Assembly: GCA_003963125.1 (NCBI GenBank)
Contig: RXJK01000096.1
Coordinates: 1 to 44,329, forward strand
Source of the DNA: Hyphomicrobiales bacterium
GTDB taxonomy: Bacteria; Pseudomonadota; Alphaproteobacteria; Rhizobiales; Hyphomicrobiaceae
Direction: 5' to 3'
Length of the DNA stretch: 44,329 bases
The position numbers and the translations under genes are program-made. Position 1 is the stretch's first letter. The number at the start of each line of letters is the position of its first letter. The notes under the pieces were generated by a model. It searched no databases. It was given only the letters and a program-made list of their open reading frames with translations, and was not told the DNA's origin. Shown piece by piece: positions 37,994 to 44,329 of the stretch.

Positions 37994-39364
37994 ATGCATT
38001 CTTTGGACCTTCATTCTCAACCTGTGAGCATAGCCACGTCACCGCCTCTTGCCACACGCGCGGCAATCAGCGCGGCGGCTCAGAATATGGCCACGTGGAA
38101 GAACGTGCCGCTCACACCAGAAGAGCTTCCGAGGTTTATCGACATTCTGATCGCGGAGATGGGTCTCGCCCACATCATGTTTGCATGCATGGACCCCGAA
38201 GTTGTCGCCGCGCGCAGCCGGGTCGTCAACCAGCAACTTGATGTCCTAGCGGTCGCGCGCGTGATGGAGCTGGTCGCTGGCGTGGAGGGCAAGGAAAGCC
38301 TGCATGATCCCATCGTCCAGTCGGTCGTAAGCGAGATCATGGGAAGCTTCGAGAAATACACGGACATGACCAACATCTGCTGGCCGCCGACCTTCGAGAT
38401 GGTGGAAGGCCACTATGCCGGCAAGCTGCGCGGCCCGACCGTGGCCTTGCGCGAGGACGGTACGGTCGTGACACGCTGGTGGAAGGGATTGGAGATGCAC
38501 CGTGATCCCTCTGTTGGACCCGCCAGCATCGAAGTGCGGGGCAGCTATCGCCGCGATGAGTATTGGGTCGACGGCCAGCGCCACCGACCCTGGTCGGAAG
38601 GGCCTGCCATCGTGATCACGGACGACATCGAGGGAAAGCAGCGCCGCGAGGTGGCTTATTGGTTTGGGGGACAGCGACATCGCCCGCACACAGAGGGCCC
38701 GGCGCTGGTCACCTCTCACTACGGCGACAATTTCAATCTGTCGGGCGAGGAGTATTTCGAGCATGGCAAATTGCATCGGCCCTCCCATCTTGGTCCCGCT
38801 GTCACGCATTGGGACAGCAGTGGGCGGAAATCGCTTGAAGAATTCCTCGAAGAAGGCGAGCTGCACCGCGACCCGAAAGAAGGTCCGGCTTCGTTCATGA
38901 TCCGCGACCCCGTCACCTTCAAGGAAGCCTGCGACGACGTAACGATCATCCGCTATTGCGTACGCGGACAGAGCCATCGTGACGAGGAAGACGGCCCAGC
39001 GTTCCTGCTGAGAGACAACGGAACCGGCGTGCTGCTGCGGGAACTTTACGACCGCCAGGATCGAGGATACCGCATAGGCGGTCCTGCGGTTGTCGAGCGC
39101 AATACGGAAGGGAAGGTAGTATTTGAAGCGTGGTGCGATGGAAGCGGTTGGTTCAGCCGCGATCCCAGGGAGGGACCTGCGGTCGTCACGCATGACACCG
39201 AAACCGGTGTGACAACCGAAGAATTCATGCAGGCGGGCGAGAAGCCAGGATCCGATTCCATGCCAGCTGTCATCAAGCGCGACCAGAGCGGCAAGGCGAT
39301 CGAGGCGCTTTGTTGGAACGGAAGTGAGTTGGTGCCGTTCGGCGGCCGTAATGCGCACGTCTAG
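37994..39364 (+). CDS. GxxHRxxxxGPA-repeat (MORN-like) protein
   Basis: A 456-residue soluble protein. Residues 1-140 are helical and unrecognised. From about 155 to the end there are nine repeats of 28-35 residues around a core G(K/Q/E)xHRxxxxGPA followed by a beta-hairpin with an aromatic (for example DGQRHRPWSEGPA, HGKLHRPSHLGPA, EGELHRDPKEGPA). Later copies are degenerate. Such MORN-like repeats also occur in giant viruses and intracellular bacteria. The role is unknown. The stop overlaps the stop of the toxin gene. No ribosome site is evident before the ATG. Confidence 0.75.
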   Translation: MHSLDLHSQPVSIATSPPLATRAAISAAAQNMATWKNVPLTPEELPRFIDILIAEMGLAHIMFACMDPEVVAARSRVVNQQLDVLAVARVMELVAGVEGKESLHDPIVQSVVSEIMGSFEKYTDMTNICWPPTFEMVEGHYAGKLRGPTVALREDGTVVTRWWKGLEMHRDPSVGPASIEVRGSYRRDEYWVDGQRHRPWSEGPAIVITDDIEGKQRREVAYWFGGQRHRPHTEGPALVTSHYGDNFNLSGEEYFEHGKLHRPSHLGPAVTHWDSSGRKSLEEFLEEGELHRDPKEGPASFMIRDPVTFKEACDDVTIIRYCVRGQSHRDEEDGPAFLLRDNGTGVLLRELYDRQDRGYRIGGPAVVERNTEGKVVFEAWCDGSGWFSRDPREGPAVVTHDTETGVTTEEFMQAGEKPGSDSMPAVIKRDQSGKAIEALCWNGSELVPFGGRNAHV

Positions 39365-39666
39365 CCTGCCGCACCTTCTAACTCATCCGGGCTTACGTTG
39401 CGAGCACCGTGAATAACACGGAGAAGGCGAAGCGCTTCGTTCGTCTGTTCGAAGAACAGCTTATAGGGCCCGTGCATGACCAGACGAAGGCCGGGGCGCA
39501 GAGTATCCTGATTGGTTCCAGGAGCGCCGGAATTGGCCAGGCGCGAGAGGTGGTGGCCAAGGGAACGGACAAAGCGTCGTGCCACATCAACCCCTGCAGC
39601 GCGCGCAACGTAATCGTGAAGGCAGTCAAGGTCGCGCCGCGCACTGGCCGTTATTTCCAGGCTCAA
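39361..39666 (-). CDS. ParE/RelE-type toxin
   Basis: A 101-residue toxin of the ParE/RelE superfamily: ITASARRDLDCLHDYVA at the start, ARRFVRSLGHHLSRLA in the middle, YKLFFEQTNEALRLLRVIHGARN at the end. Basic and compact. Its start overlaps the antitoxin stop by ATGA, the usual antitoxin-first layout. ParE toxins target gyrase and RelE toxins cleave mRNA; the exact class is not resolved here. Confidence 0.85.
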   Translation of the reverse strand: MSLEITASARRDLDCLHDYVARAAGVDVARRFVRSLGHHLSRLANSGAPGTNQDTLRPGLRLVMHGPYKLFFEQTNEALRLLRVIHGARNVSPDELEGAAG

Positions 39667-39926
39667 CCGCTTGATCGGGCGTCTCCGGCTGCAAGAATGT
39701 CGGCCACTAGCTCGTCGGCATTCGCGTAGCGCGTGACGCGCCCGGCGGCGACATCCGCATCGGCTTCCGCAATCAGGCGGCGGAGTTGTTCAGCATCGGT
39801 CTGCATGACGGCCAGCGCATCCAGCGCCGCGTTCATGACCGCCTCCGGGCTCTTGAATCCTCCCGCCACCATCTGGCGGCTGATCTTGGCGGCAATGTCA
39901 TCGCCCAAGTTGAAAGTCGTGGTCAT
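39663..39926 (-). CDS. ParD-like antitoxin
   Basis: An 87-residue antitoxin. A ribbon-helix-helix start (TTFNLGDDIAAKISRQMVAGGFKSPEAVMNAAL) is followed by an acidic C-terminal tail that would wrap the toxin. ATG 39926 follows AGAGGTG; the ORF-track start at 39947 adds seven residues. The AT-rich copy B upstream is the likely autoregulated operator. Confidence 0.85.
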   Translation of the reverse strand: MTTTFNLGDDIAAKISRQMVAGGFKSPEAVMNAALDALAVMQTDAEQLRRLIAEADADVAAGRVTRYANADELVADILAAGDARSSG

Positions 39927-39947
39927 AGACACCTCTTTTGAATGCAT

Positions 39948-40075
39948 AATATAGCAAATACATATTAATATTCGAGCGCTGAAATTATCTCATATAAATC
40001 AAGCATTTGAGTAGGCTCGTTGAATTAAGCCTTATTAATAAAGTGCCCGGTACAATAGCCCATATTTTGAAGGGT
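39948..40075. repeat. AT-rich promoter-type repeat, copy B
   Basis: Homologous to copy A at 37849: ATATAGCAAATA, ATTAATATTCGAG, TGAAAT, TTAAGCC and CCATATTTT in order. It lies between the antitoxin (minus) and the coiled-coil gene (plus). Confidence 0.6.
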
Positions 40076-40133
40076 ATTGCAGACCCATGATTGCTTTTGA
40101 ACGCCATGCTTCTTTCCATTGCGGAGCCGTGCC

Positions 40134-41339
40134 ATGAGCGCGCGGCAAGAACTATTCTCGCCCTCGAAGGGCGCAGCGCCTGCGCTGCATTCCGAGCCGT
40201 CGCCAGCGGAACGCGCGCAAATCGAACATGCCGTGAGAACAGCGGCTACCGCTGCAGCGCAGATGGAAGGCGGGTCTTTGCCGCGTGCTGTCCTCGACTA
40301 CATCGTCGCGACCAGCGATTTCCGGCAGAACCGGCAGGCCCTGGAAGCGCGCGCCGCCAGCATCGCCAACCACGTCGTCCATGATGTAAAGGCCCCCAAC
40401 TGGTCCGGCGCGCACCCGACTGAAGTCGCGGCTTACCTCGCCTCACTCGGCAAGCACTTTGGCGACTATCGCCGGCACGCGGGCCTGCAAGGCGCGGGCG
40501 AGGCAAACGGTGTTGACGGAGATCGCGTCAGGGCAGCGGGCACAAACAAGGGCGCGTCCTATAGCGATCTGCCCTGGAGCGAAGAGAAGCTTGGTGCGTA
40601 CGCGCGCGAGAAGGGCGTGCCCTGGTTGGCCAATCATCCTGACCTGCGACGCCTTACGCCAGCCGCGATCGAGACGTTCGCGAAAATGAAGTTCGACAAG
40701 GAAAGCTATCACGCGTTGACACGCGATGCTGGACTGTCGCCGGAGAAGGCACACGGACTCGTAAAGGCGATGGAAGCGGCGAAAGTTACGCCGGATGAGG
40801 CGAAGGAACTAGCAAAGCGGATGGGCGCGACCAGCAAGGGGCTCTCGCCGGAGGAACAGCAGCGGCGCCACGAACTGATGCTGGACTGGTTGAAGGCGTT
40901 GAAGGACGATCCTGCGAAGGCTGCTGCGAAGCTGGAGGAAATGCGCAAGGAGCGTGAAGAACTTGTCAAACGTCGTCCCGACAAAGCTAAGGCGGTATCC
41001 GACGAAGAGAAGGCCCAACAGGAAATCCAGCGGCGAATAGAACTGGAGCGGAAGGCCGAGGCGATCCGCAAGCACGAAGAGCGAAACACCCACGTGAGTG
41101 AAAAAAAGGCTGAGTTGGTAGAGAAAAAGGCCGAGGTCATTGCCGGTCACGTCGAGGCCAACAATGCCAAGCTTGCCGCGCTATTAGGTCCTGCGCCGGG
41201 TCTAACATCCCCGCCTGATGCGTCGAAGCCGACACCCGCAAGCCCCACTACGCCGCCCGCAGCTGCAAATCCGGCTGCGCCACCTGCACAACCTGCTGTG
41301 CCCGCCGCTTCTCCGCTGCCACCGCCCGGCCCCAAGTAG
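40134..41339 (+). CDS. Coiled-coil protein with Pro/Ala-rich tail
   Basis: A 401-residue cytoplasmic protein of unknown function. Residues 1-110 are helical. About 180-340 form charged helices with a long coiled coil (EEMRKEREELVKRR; EIQRRIELERKAEAIRKHEER). The last 50 residues are Pro/Ala-rich and disordered. ATG 40134 follows GGAG by 8 bp; the ORF-track start at 40119 is slightly upstream. It shares promoter copy B with the toxin-antitoxin pair. Similar layouts occur in plasmid-borne accessory proteins, but no family is recognised. Confidence 0.7.
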   Translation: MSARQELFSPSKGAAPALHSEPSPAERAQIEHAVRTAATAAAQMEGGSLPRAVLDYIVATSDFRQNRQALEARAASIANHVVHDVKAPNWSGAHPTEVAAYLASLGKHFGDYRRHAGLQGAGEANGVDGDRVRAAGTNKGASYSDLPWSEEKLGAYAREKGVPWLANHPDLRRLTPAAIETFAKMKFDKESYHALTRDAGLSPEKAHGLVKAMEAAKVTPDEAKELAKRMGATSKGLSPEEQQRRHELMLDWLKALKDDPAKAAAKLEEMRKEREELVKRRPDKAKAVSDEEKAQQEIQRRIELERKAEAIRKHEERNTHVSEKKAELVEKKAEVIAGHVEANNAKLAALLGPAPGLTSPPDASKPTPASPTTPPAAANPAAPPAQPAVPAASPLPPPGPK

Positions 41340-41344
41340 GCAGT

Positions 41345-41809
41345 CTAACCTTTGGAAAGTTTGTCGAGAACGCTGCACGCGCTGATGCTGCCCGGCGGGC
41401 GCTCGCCGTATACGGCTTTGACCTTGTCAATCTTGATGCGGCCCTTCTCGATGCCACCTATGAGGATTTCCTGACAGCCGATTTCCCGGCTCGCTGCCGC
41501 TGCGCGCTTCTCACCATCCACGCTTCGCCTTTCGGCTTCAGTACCCCGTAGTCTAGCTTCCTCAGCTCGTCTTTCATGCTCTTTGGTGCGTCGGTCAATC
41601 TCACGTAATTCGCAAGCGACATAGGCCTCGATCCCTTTGGGGCTCGGATCGATTGTGAGATGGGCGCATGCTTCCGCGCGGGCAACGCTAGCAGCAGCAA
41701 GTGTCTGCGCGCTGGCTTGGTTCGAGATCATGCCAAGGGAAGCAAGACTTCCCAGCCCATAGAGTGCGAGGCCCGCATTGCGGAACGGGCGATTGGATAA
41801 GGCGAACAT
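41345..41809 (-). CDS. Exported hypothetical protein with charged helix
   Basis: A 154-residue protein with a signal-like N-terminus (LALYGLGSLASLGMISNQASAQ), an N-terminal Cys-containing domain (EACAHLTIDPSPKGIEAYVACEL), a charged helix (REIDRRTKEHERRAEEARLRG) and a C-terminal domain with two Cys. ATG 41809 follows GGAGG. It is convergent with the coiled-coil gene. No family is recognised. Confidence 0.65.
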   Translation of the reverse strand: MFALSNRPFRNAGLALYGLGSLASLGMISNQASAQTLAAASVARAEACAHLTIDPSPKGIEAYVACELREIDRRTKEHERRAEEARLRGTEAERRSVDGEKRAAAASREIGCQEILIGGIEKGRIKIDKVKAVYGERPPGSISACSVLDKLSKG

Positions 41810-42115
41810 CACGGCCTCCGAGAAGAAATGACTGAATAAAACTGGCGATCATCTTGTCGAGGATCGTGTCAAAACGCCATATTTATAACATTATGGGCGG
41901 CGTTTTAACACTTTCATCTTCATAGAAACTGAAACCGAATTGCTCATATTGTTGCAACGGGCCGGAAAATGCCGTAAAAGGCTCTCAGGAAGGCATGAAA
42001 GTATTTGCAGGGAGCTTAACCGCGCACGCGCAAATGGCTGGAATAGCTGGCAAAATCTCTGCTGAAACAGAATGAGCAAGACGGTTGCCGCCATGCCGAA
42101 CACATGGAGGCAGCT
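41810..42115. other. AT-rich gap upstream of recombinase
   Basis: About 300 bp with low GC content and no gene. It could hold the recombinase promoter or a recombination site, but no repeat was found. Confidence 0.35.
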
Positions 42116-42718
42116 ATGTCACGGATCACGCAGGATAATTTCAGTCTCTACAGCCCCCAGGGCGACCGCAAATACATCAACCAGCATGAGCGACAACGGG
42201 TGCTGAAGCTGATGGAGGAGCGGCTGGAGCGCGAACGCGCGCTGTTCGCTTTGCTGCTGGCCTGGACCGGCGGGCGCATCTCGGAAATCCTTGATGTCAG
42301 GCCTTCTTCCTTTCAGTTGGATCGCAGCATCGTGGCGCTGCGCACGCTGAAAAGGCGGCGACCGCATGTGCGTGAGATTCCGATCAGCCCGGAACTGATG
42401 CGCGCGCTCGATCAACAATTTGATCTGCGAGCTTTGCAGTCCAATCCCGAAACCGCCAACGAGCGCCTGTGGCGCTGGTCGCGCATCACGGCCTGGCGGT
42501 TCGTGAAAGGCGTGATGATGGATGCAGGCATCATCGGTCGCGCCGCATGTCCCCGTGGCCTGCGGCATGGCTTTGGTGTGGGCACGCTGCAAGCGAACGT
42601 GCCCCTCAATCTCGTGCAGCGCTGGATGGGCCATGCGCGGCTGACCACTACGGCCATCTATGCAGATGTAAGCGGGGACGAGGAGGTGAACTTCGCGGCG
42701 ATGTTCTGGCGCACTCTC
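42116..42718 (+). CDS. Short tyrosine recombinase/integrase
   Basis: About 200 residues, containing mainly the catalytic domain and no usual N-terminal core-binding domain. Catalytic Arg lies in WTGGRISEILD, a basic beta-hairpin in LKRRRPHVREIP, the second Arg in RGLRHGFG, His in MGHARLTT and the Tyr nucleophile in AIYADVSG. The first His of the HxxR box appears to be Arg. ATG 42116 follows GGAGG; the ORF-track start is 42104 and the ORF, including stop, ends at 42724. It marks the region as mobile. Confidence 0.85.
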
Positions 42719-42750
42719 CGATAGCCAACGAGTGCTTTAGAGGCGGCATG

Positions 42751-42918
42751 TCAGAACGAGCGCCGGCGCTCGGGCAAACGGATCCGGCGGCGCGGGATGC
42801 TTTCAGCTTTATTCGACCTTCGGAGCCGCACCTTGAGGATCAGCGCAATGACGCCGTAAACAACTCCAGCTACGAGGAGGGCACCCGCGAGCGCAACGCC
42901 TGTAAGCCAGTCCATCAT
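42751..42918 (-). CDS. Possible 55-residue membrane protein
   Basis: Too short for the ORF track. Minus-strand ATG 42918 gives MMDWLTGVALAGALLVAGVV, one membrane helix, then a strongly basic tail (KVRLRRS, RRRIRLPERRRS). No clear ribosome site. No family. Confidence 0.4.
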   Translation of the reverse strand: MMDWLTGVALAGALLVAGVVYGVIALILKVRLRRSNKAESIPRRRIRLPERRRSF

Positions 42919-43014
42919 CGCAGCCCATTGCGTACATCAGGGGGCCGATTGCATTTTATGGCGGTGAGGGGATGCTGTCGGAGCCTGGATTTCGCATCAG
43001 TCTCCGACAGCAGA

Positions 43015-43039
43015 TCCCGGCAGCGAGCTGCTGCCGGGA
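43015..43039 (-). terminator. Hairpin downstream of His-rich gene
   Basis: TCCCGGCAGC pairs perfectly with GCTGCCGGGA around a 5 nt loop. Another stem (CTGTCGGAG/CTCCGACAG at 42975-43010) adjoins it. Both lie after the minus-strand gene at 43059. Confidence 0.6.
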
Positions 43040-43058
43040 CCACGTCACTGCGACAGGG

Positions 43059-43274
43059 CTAGTGATGATGATCCGGGCATACCCACCTGCAGCGGTGATG
43101 ACCGTGATGATCATGCCAGCAGTGACGATGACAACGATGATTGACGGGCGAGACAACCTTGCTTTGGAACCCCTTGAAGGCGGTGACGCCCCCGTTCGCG
43201 GAGAGGGCGGCTGAAGTAGCGAGACCTAGGGCCCCGAAGCTGAAGATGGCGGACAAAACTACGCGGCGGATCAT
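43059..43274 (-). CDS. Exported His/Cys-rich protein
   Basis: A 71-residue protein. Signal peptide (VLSAIFSFGALGLATSAALSA), then a metal-binding tail with HRCHRHCWHDHHGHHRCRWVCPDHHH. The three Cys and many His could bind Zn, Ni or Cu. GAGGTAA precedes the ATG. A GTTAC pair lies about 100 bp upstream, between it and the divergent receiver gene. Confidence 0.75.
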   Translation of the reverse strand: MIRRVVLSAIFSFGALGLATSAALSANGGVTAFKGFQSKVVSPVNHRCHRHCWHDHHGHHRCRWVCPDHHH

Positions 43275-43374
43275 CGGACTTACCTCGACATCGTTGAGGA
43301 ACGTAACGGTCCTATGTCCTGCCTAAGCGCGTGAACGCGTTGTGAATGGCGACGCTGAAGCGCCGCACAAAGTG

Positions 43375-43389
43375 GTAACAACGTGTAAC
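43375..43389 (-). promoter_or_regulatory. GTTAC-N5-GTTAC direct repeat, site 9
   Basis: Plus-strand GTAAC at 43375-43379 and 43385-43389. It lies between the divergent His-rich gene (43274) and the single-domain response regulator (43586). Confidence 0.6.
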
Positions 43390-43585
43390 GGTGACACCTC
43401 TAACTGCGCGATTGCGGGGGGTAGTCGATCAACGTCAAATCGCTATTGTGCGTTTCCGGACAGGGAATTGTGTGGAAAAGCTCAAGACGCGCGTTAGCTT
43501 CCCCCTGGGTAATTCTTTCAAAGCCCGCACGGTCCCCTCAAGGCATCGAGCGGTCTTGAAAGCGCTGTTCTACGGTGAGGGAACT

Positions 43586-43945
43586 ATGGGCCTGCAGCTC
43601 GAAGGCGCCAATATTTTGATTGTCGAGGATGAACCGTTGATCGCACTCGATATCGCCACAGCCTTGAAGATTGCCGGAGCCACCGTCACGACCACCAATA
43701 GTCTCAAGAACGCGAAGGTGCTCGTCGAACACGATGGCCTAAGCGCGGCGATCCTGGATCACGTTTTGCACGATGGGGACAGCGGCTATTTGTGTCAGCG
43801 CCTTACCGACCGCAAAATCCCCTTTTTGATCTACAGCGGCCTTAGCGATATCGAAGGCCCTTGTCGTGACGCACCGCACATCGCCAAACCTGACAACATG
43901 AACTGCCTCGTTGCCATGACAGCGCAGTTGCTTCAACAAGGCTGA
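43586..43945 (+). CDS. Single-domain response regulator
   Basis: A 119-residue receiver with no output domain. The acidic pair lies in ILIVEDEPLIALD, the phospho-acceptor Asp in AAILDHVLHDGDS, Ser in FLIYSG and the Lys in HIAKPD, so the site looks functional. ATG 43586 follows GAGGG; the ORF-track start at 43391 adds an unrelated leader. It resembles the degenerate receiver at 22.6 kb but keeps the catalytic residues. Confidence 0.85.
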   Translation: MGLQLEGANILIVEDEPLIALDIATALKIAGATVTTTNSLKNAKVLVEHDGLSAAILDHVLHDGDSGYLCQRLTDRKIPFLIYSGLSDIEGPCRDAPHIAKPDNMNCLVAMTAQLLQQG

Positions 43946-44125
43946 GGTCAAAGGATGTGAGCGCCGGGTCGGGCTTTAACCAAAGCTGCAGCTCGTGATC
44001 GCCGGGTGGCCGCCCATGATAAAACCGTTTTAGATGGTGTGCGTGGCGTCTTGCTCTCACCGTATTCGGGCGCCATATAGTAAGCTTGACCACGAAGGAA
44101 ATGACGCGGGACGTTCCTCCGCCAG

Positions 44126-44329
44126 ATGATGAAGCGCCTAAGGCAGATATTCAGCAGGGCCCGCCGCTTTGTGTGGGTGATGGCGCTCGTCTTCGCTTTT
44201 GCACCCGGCATCAGCTTTGCAAACGGTTCGGCCATCGGTGCGTTTTCTTCAGCGCTGGTGCACTCTCATGCCGATGGTGAACATGGCCATTCACATCATG
44301 GCCATCACCACCATCATGAGAAGGCGGAA
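44126..44329 (+). CDS. Exported His-rich protein, cut by window edge
   Basis: Open at the right edge, so not in the ORF track. From ATG 44126: MMKRLRQIFSRARRF, then a signal-peptide core (ALVFAFAPGISFA) and a His-rich stretch (HSHADGEHGHSHHGHHHHHEK). No clear ribosome site. It may begin another metal-handling operon to the right. Confidence 0.6.
   Translation, partial: MMKRLRQIFSRARRFVWVMALVFAFAPGISFANGSAIGAFSSALVHSHADGEHGHSHHGHHHHHEKAE

Noticed and set aside
38246-39358. 370-residue minus ORF opposite the repeat protein
   Set aside because: Antisense shadow created by the repeats; no domain recognised.
42104-42115. Upstream ATG start for the recombinase
   Set aside because: It sits on the GGAGG ribosome site of the ATG at 42116, which is the better start.

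Overview
This GC-rich window reads as a metal-resistance island from an alphaproteobacterium. The FlgB, H-NS-type, DUF736 and tyrosine-recombinase proteins look alphaproteobacterial, probably Hyphomicrobiales or a close relative. No rRNA, tRNA, CRISPR array or complete insertion sequence was seen. Both edges cut through genes. All calls come from reading the sequence and ORF track; no database search was run.

Layout. 0-2.2 kb (minus): a P1B-type metal ATPase, cut at its C-terminus. 2.5-9.7 kb (plus): a CzcCBA-type divalent-metal efflux operon with a CzcI-like leader protein and a small exported accessory protein, then a DUF4177-like protein and a MerR-family regulator that lacks the usual metal-binding cysteines. 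9.7-18 kb: a DUF305 remnant, an H-NS-type protein, a Tat-type peptide-binding protein, a membrane pentapeptide-repeat protein, a DUF2235/Tle1-like hydrolase, an orphan FlgB, an orphan CzcI-like protein and a broken acyltransferase. 18.3-20.5 kb: an OmpR-type response regulator and its histidine kinase. 20.5-25.5 kb: DUF736, small exported proteins, a ferritin-like protein, a degenerate receiver domain and a TPR protein. 25.9-28.4 kb: a divergent NRAMP-like transporter and truncated fragments. 28.5-35.2 kb: a CusCBA-type copper/silver efflux operon. 35.3-37.0 kb: a membrane DUF305 protein, a Cys-rich four-helix copper-binding protein and a soluble DUF305 protein. 37.0-42.7 kb: plasmid-like accessory DNA with a broken MNT/HEPN module, a GxxHRxxxxGPA-repeat protein, a ParDE-type toxin-antitoxin pair, a coiled-coil protein and a small tyrosine recombinase. 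42.7-44.3 kb: His-rich exported proteins and a single-domain response regulator.

How it fits together. The two RND systems carry different transmembrane signatures (CzcA/HME1-like and CusA/HME4-like), so the island probably covers both divalent metals and copper/silver. Ferritin-like, Csp-like, DUF305 and His-rich exported proteins would buffer or store metals.

The most interesting signal is a direct repeat, GTTAC-N5-GTTAC, with half-sites exactly 10 bp apart and often followed by AAA. Nine good copies and one weaker copy lie in intergenic DNA, beside the ATPase/czc divergence, the two-component system itself, DUF736 and a small exported protein, the degenerate receiver, the TPR protein, two His-rich exported proteins and the Csp-like gene. 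This suggests one OmpR-type regulon spread over the whole window, with the 18.3-20.5 kb two-component system as the obvious candidate regulator.
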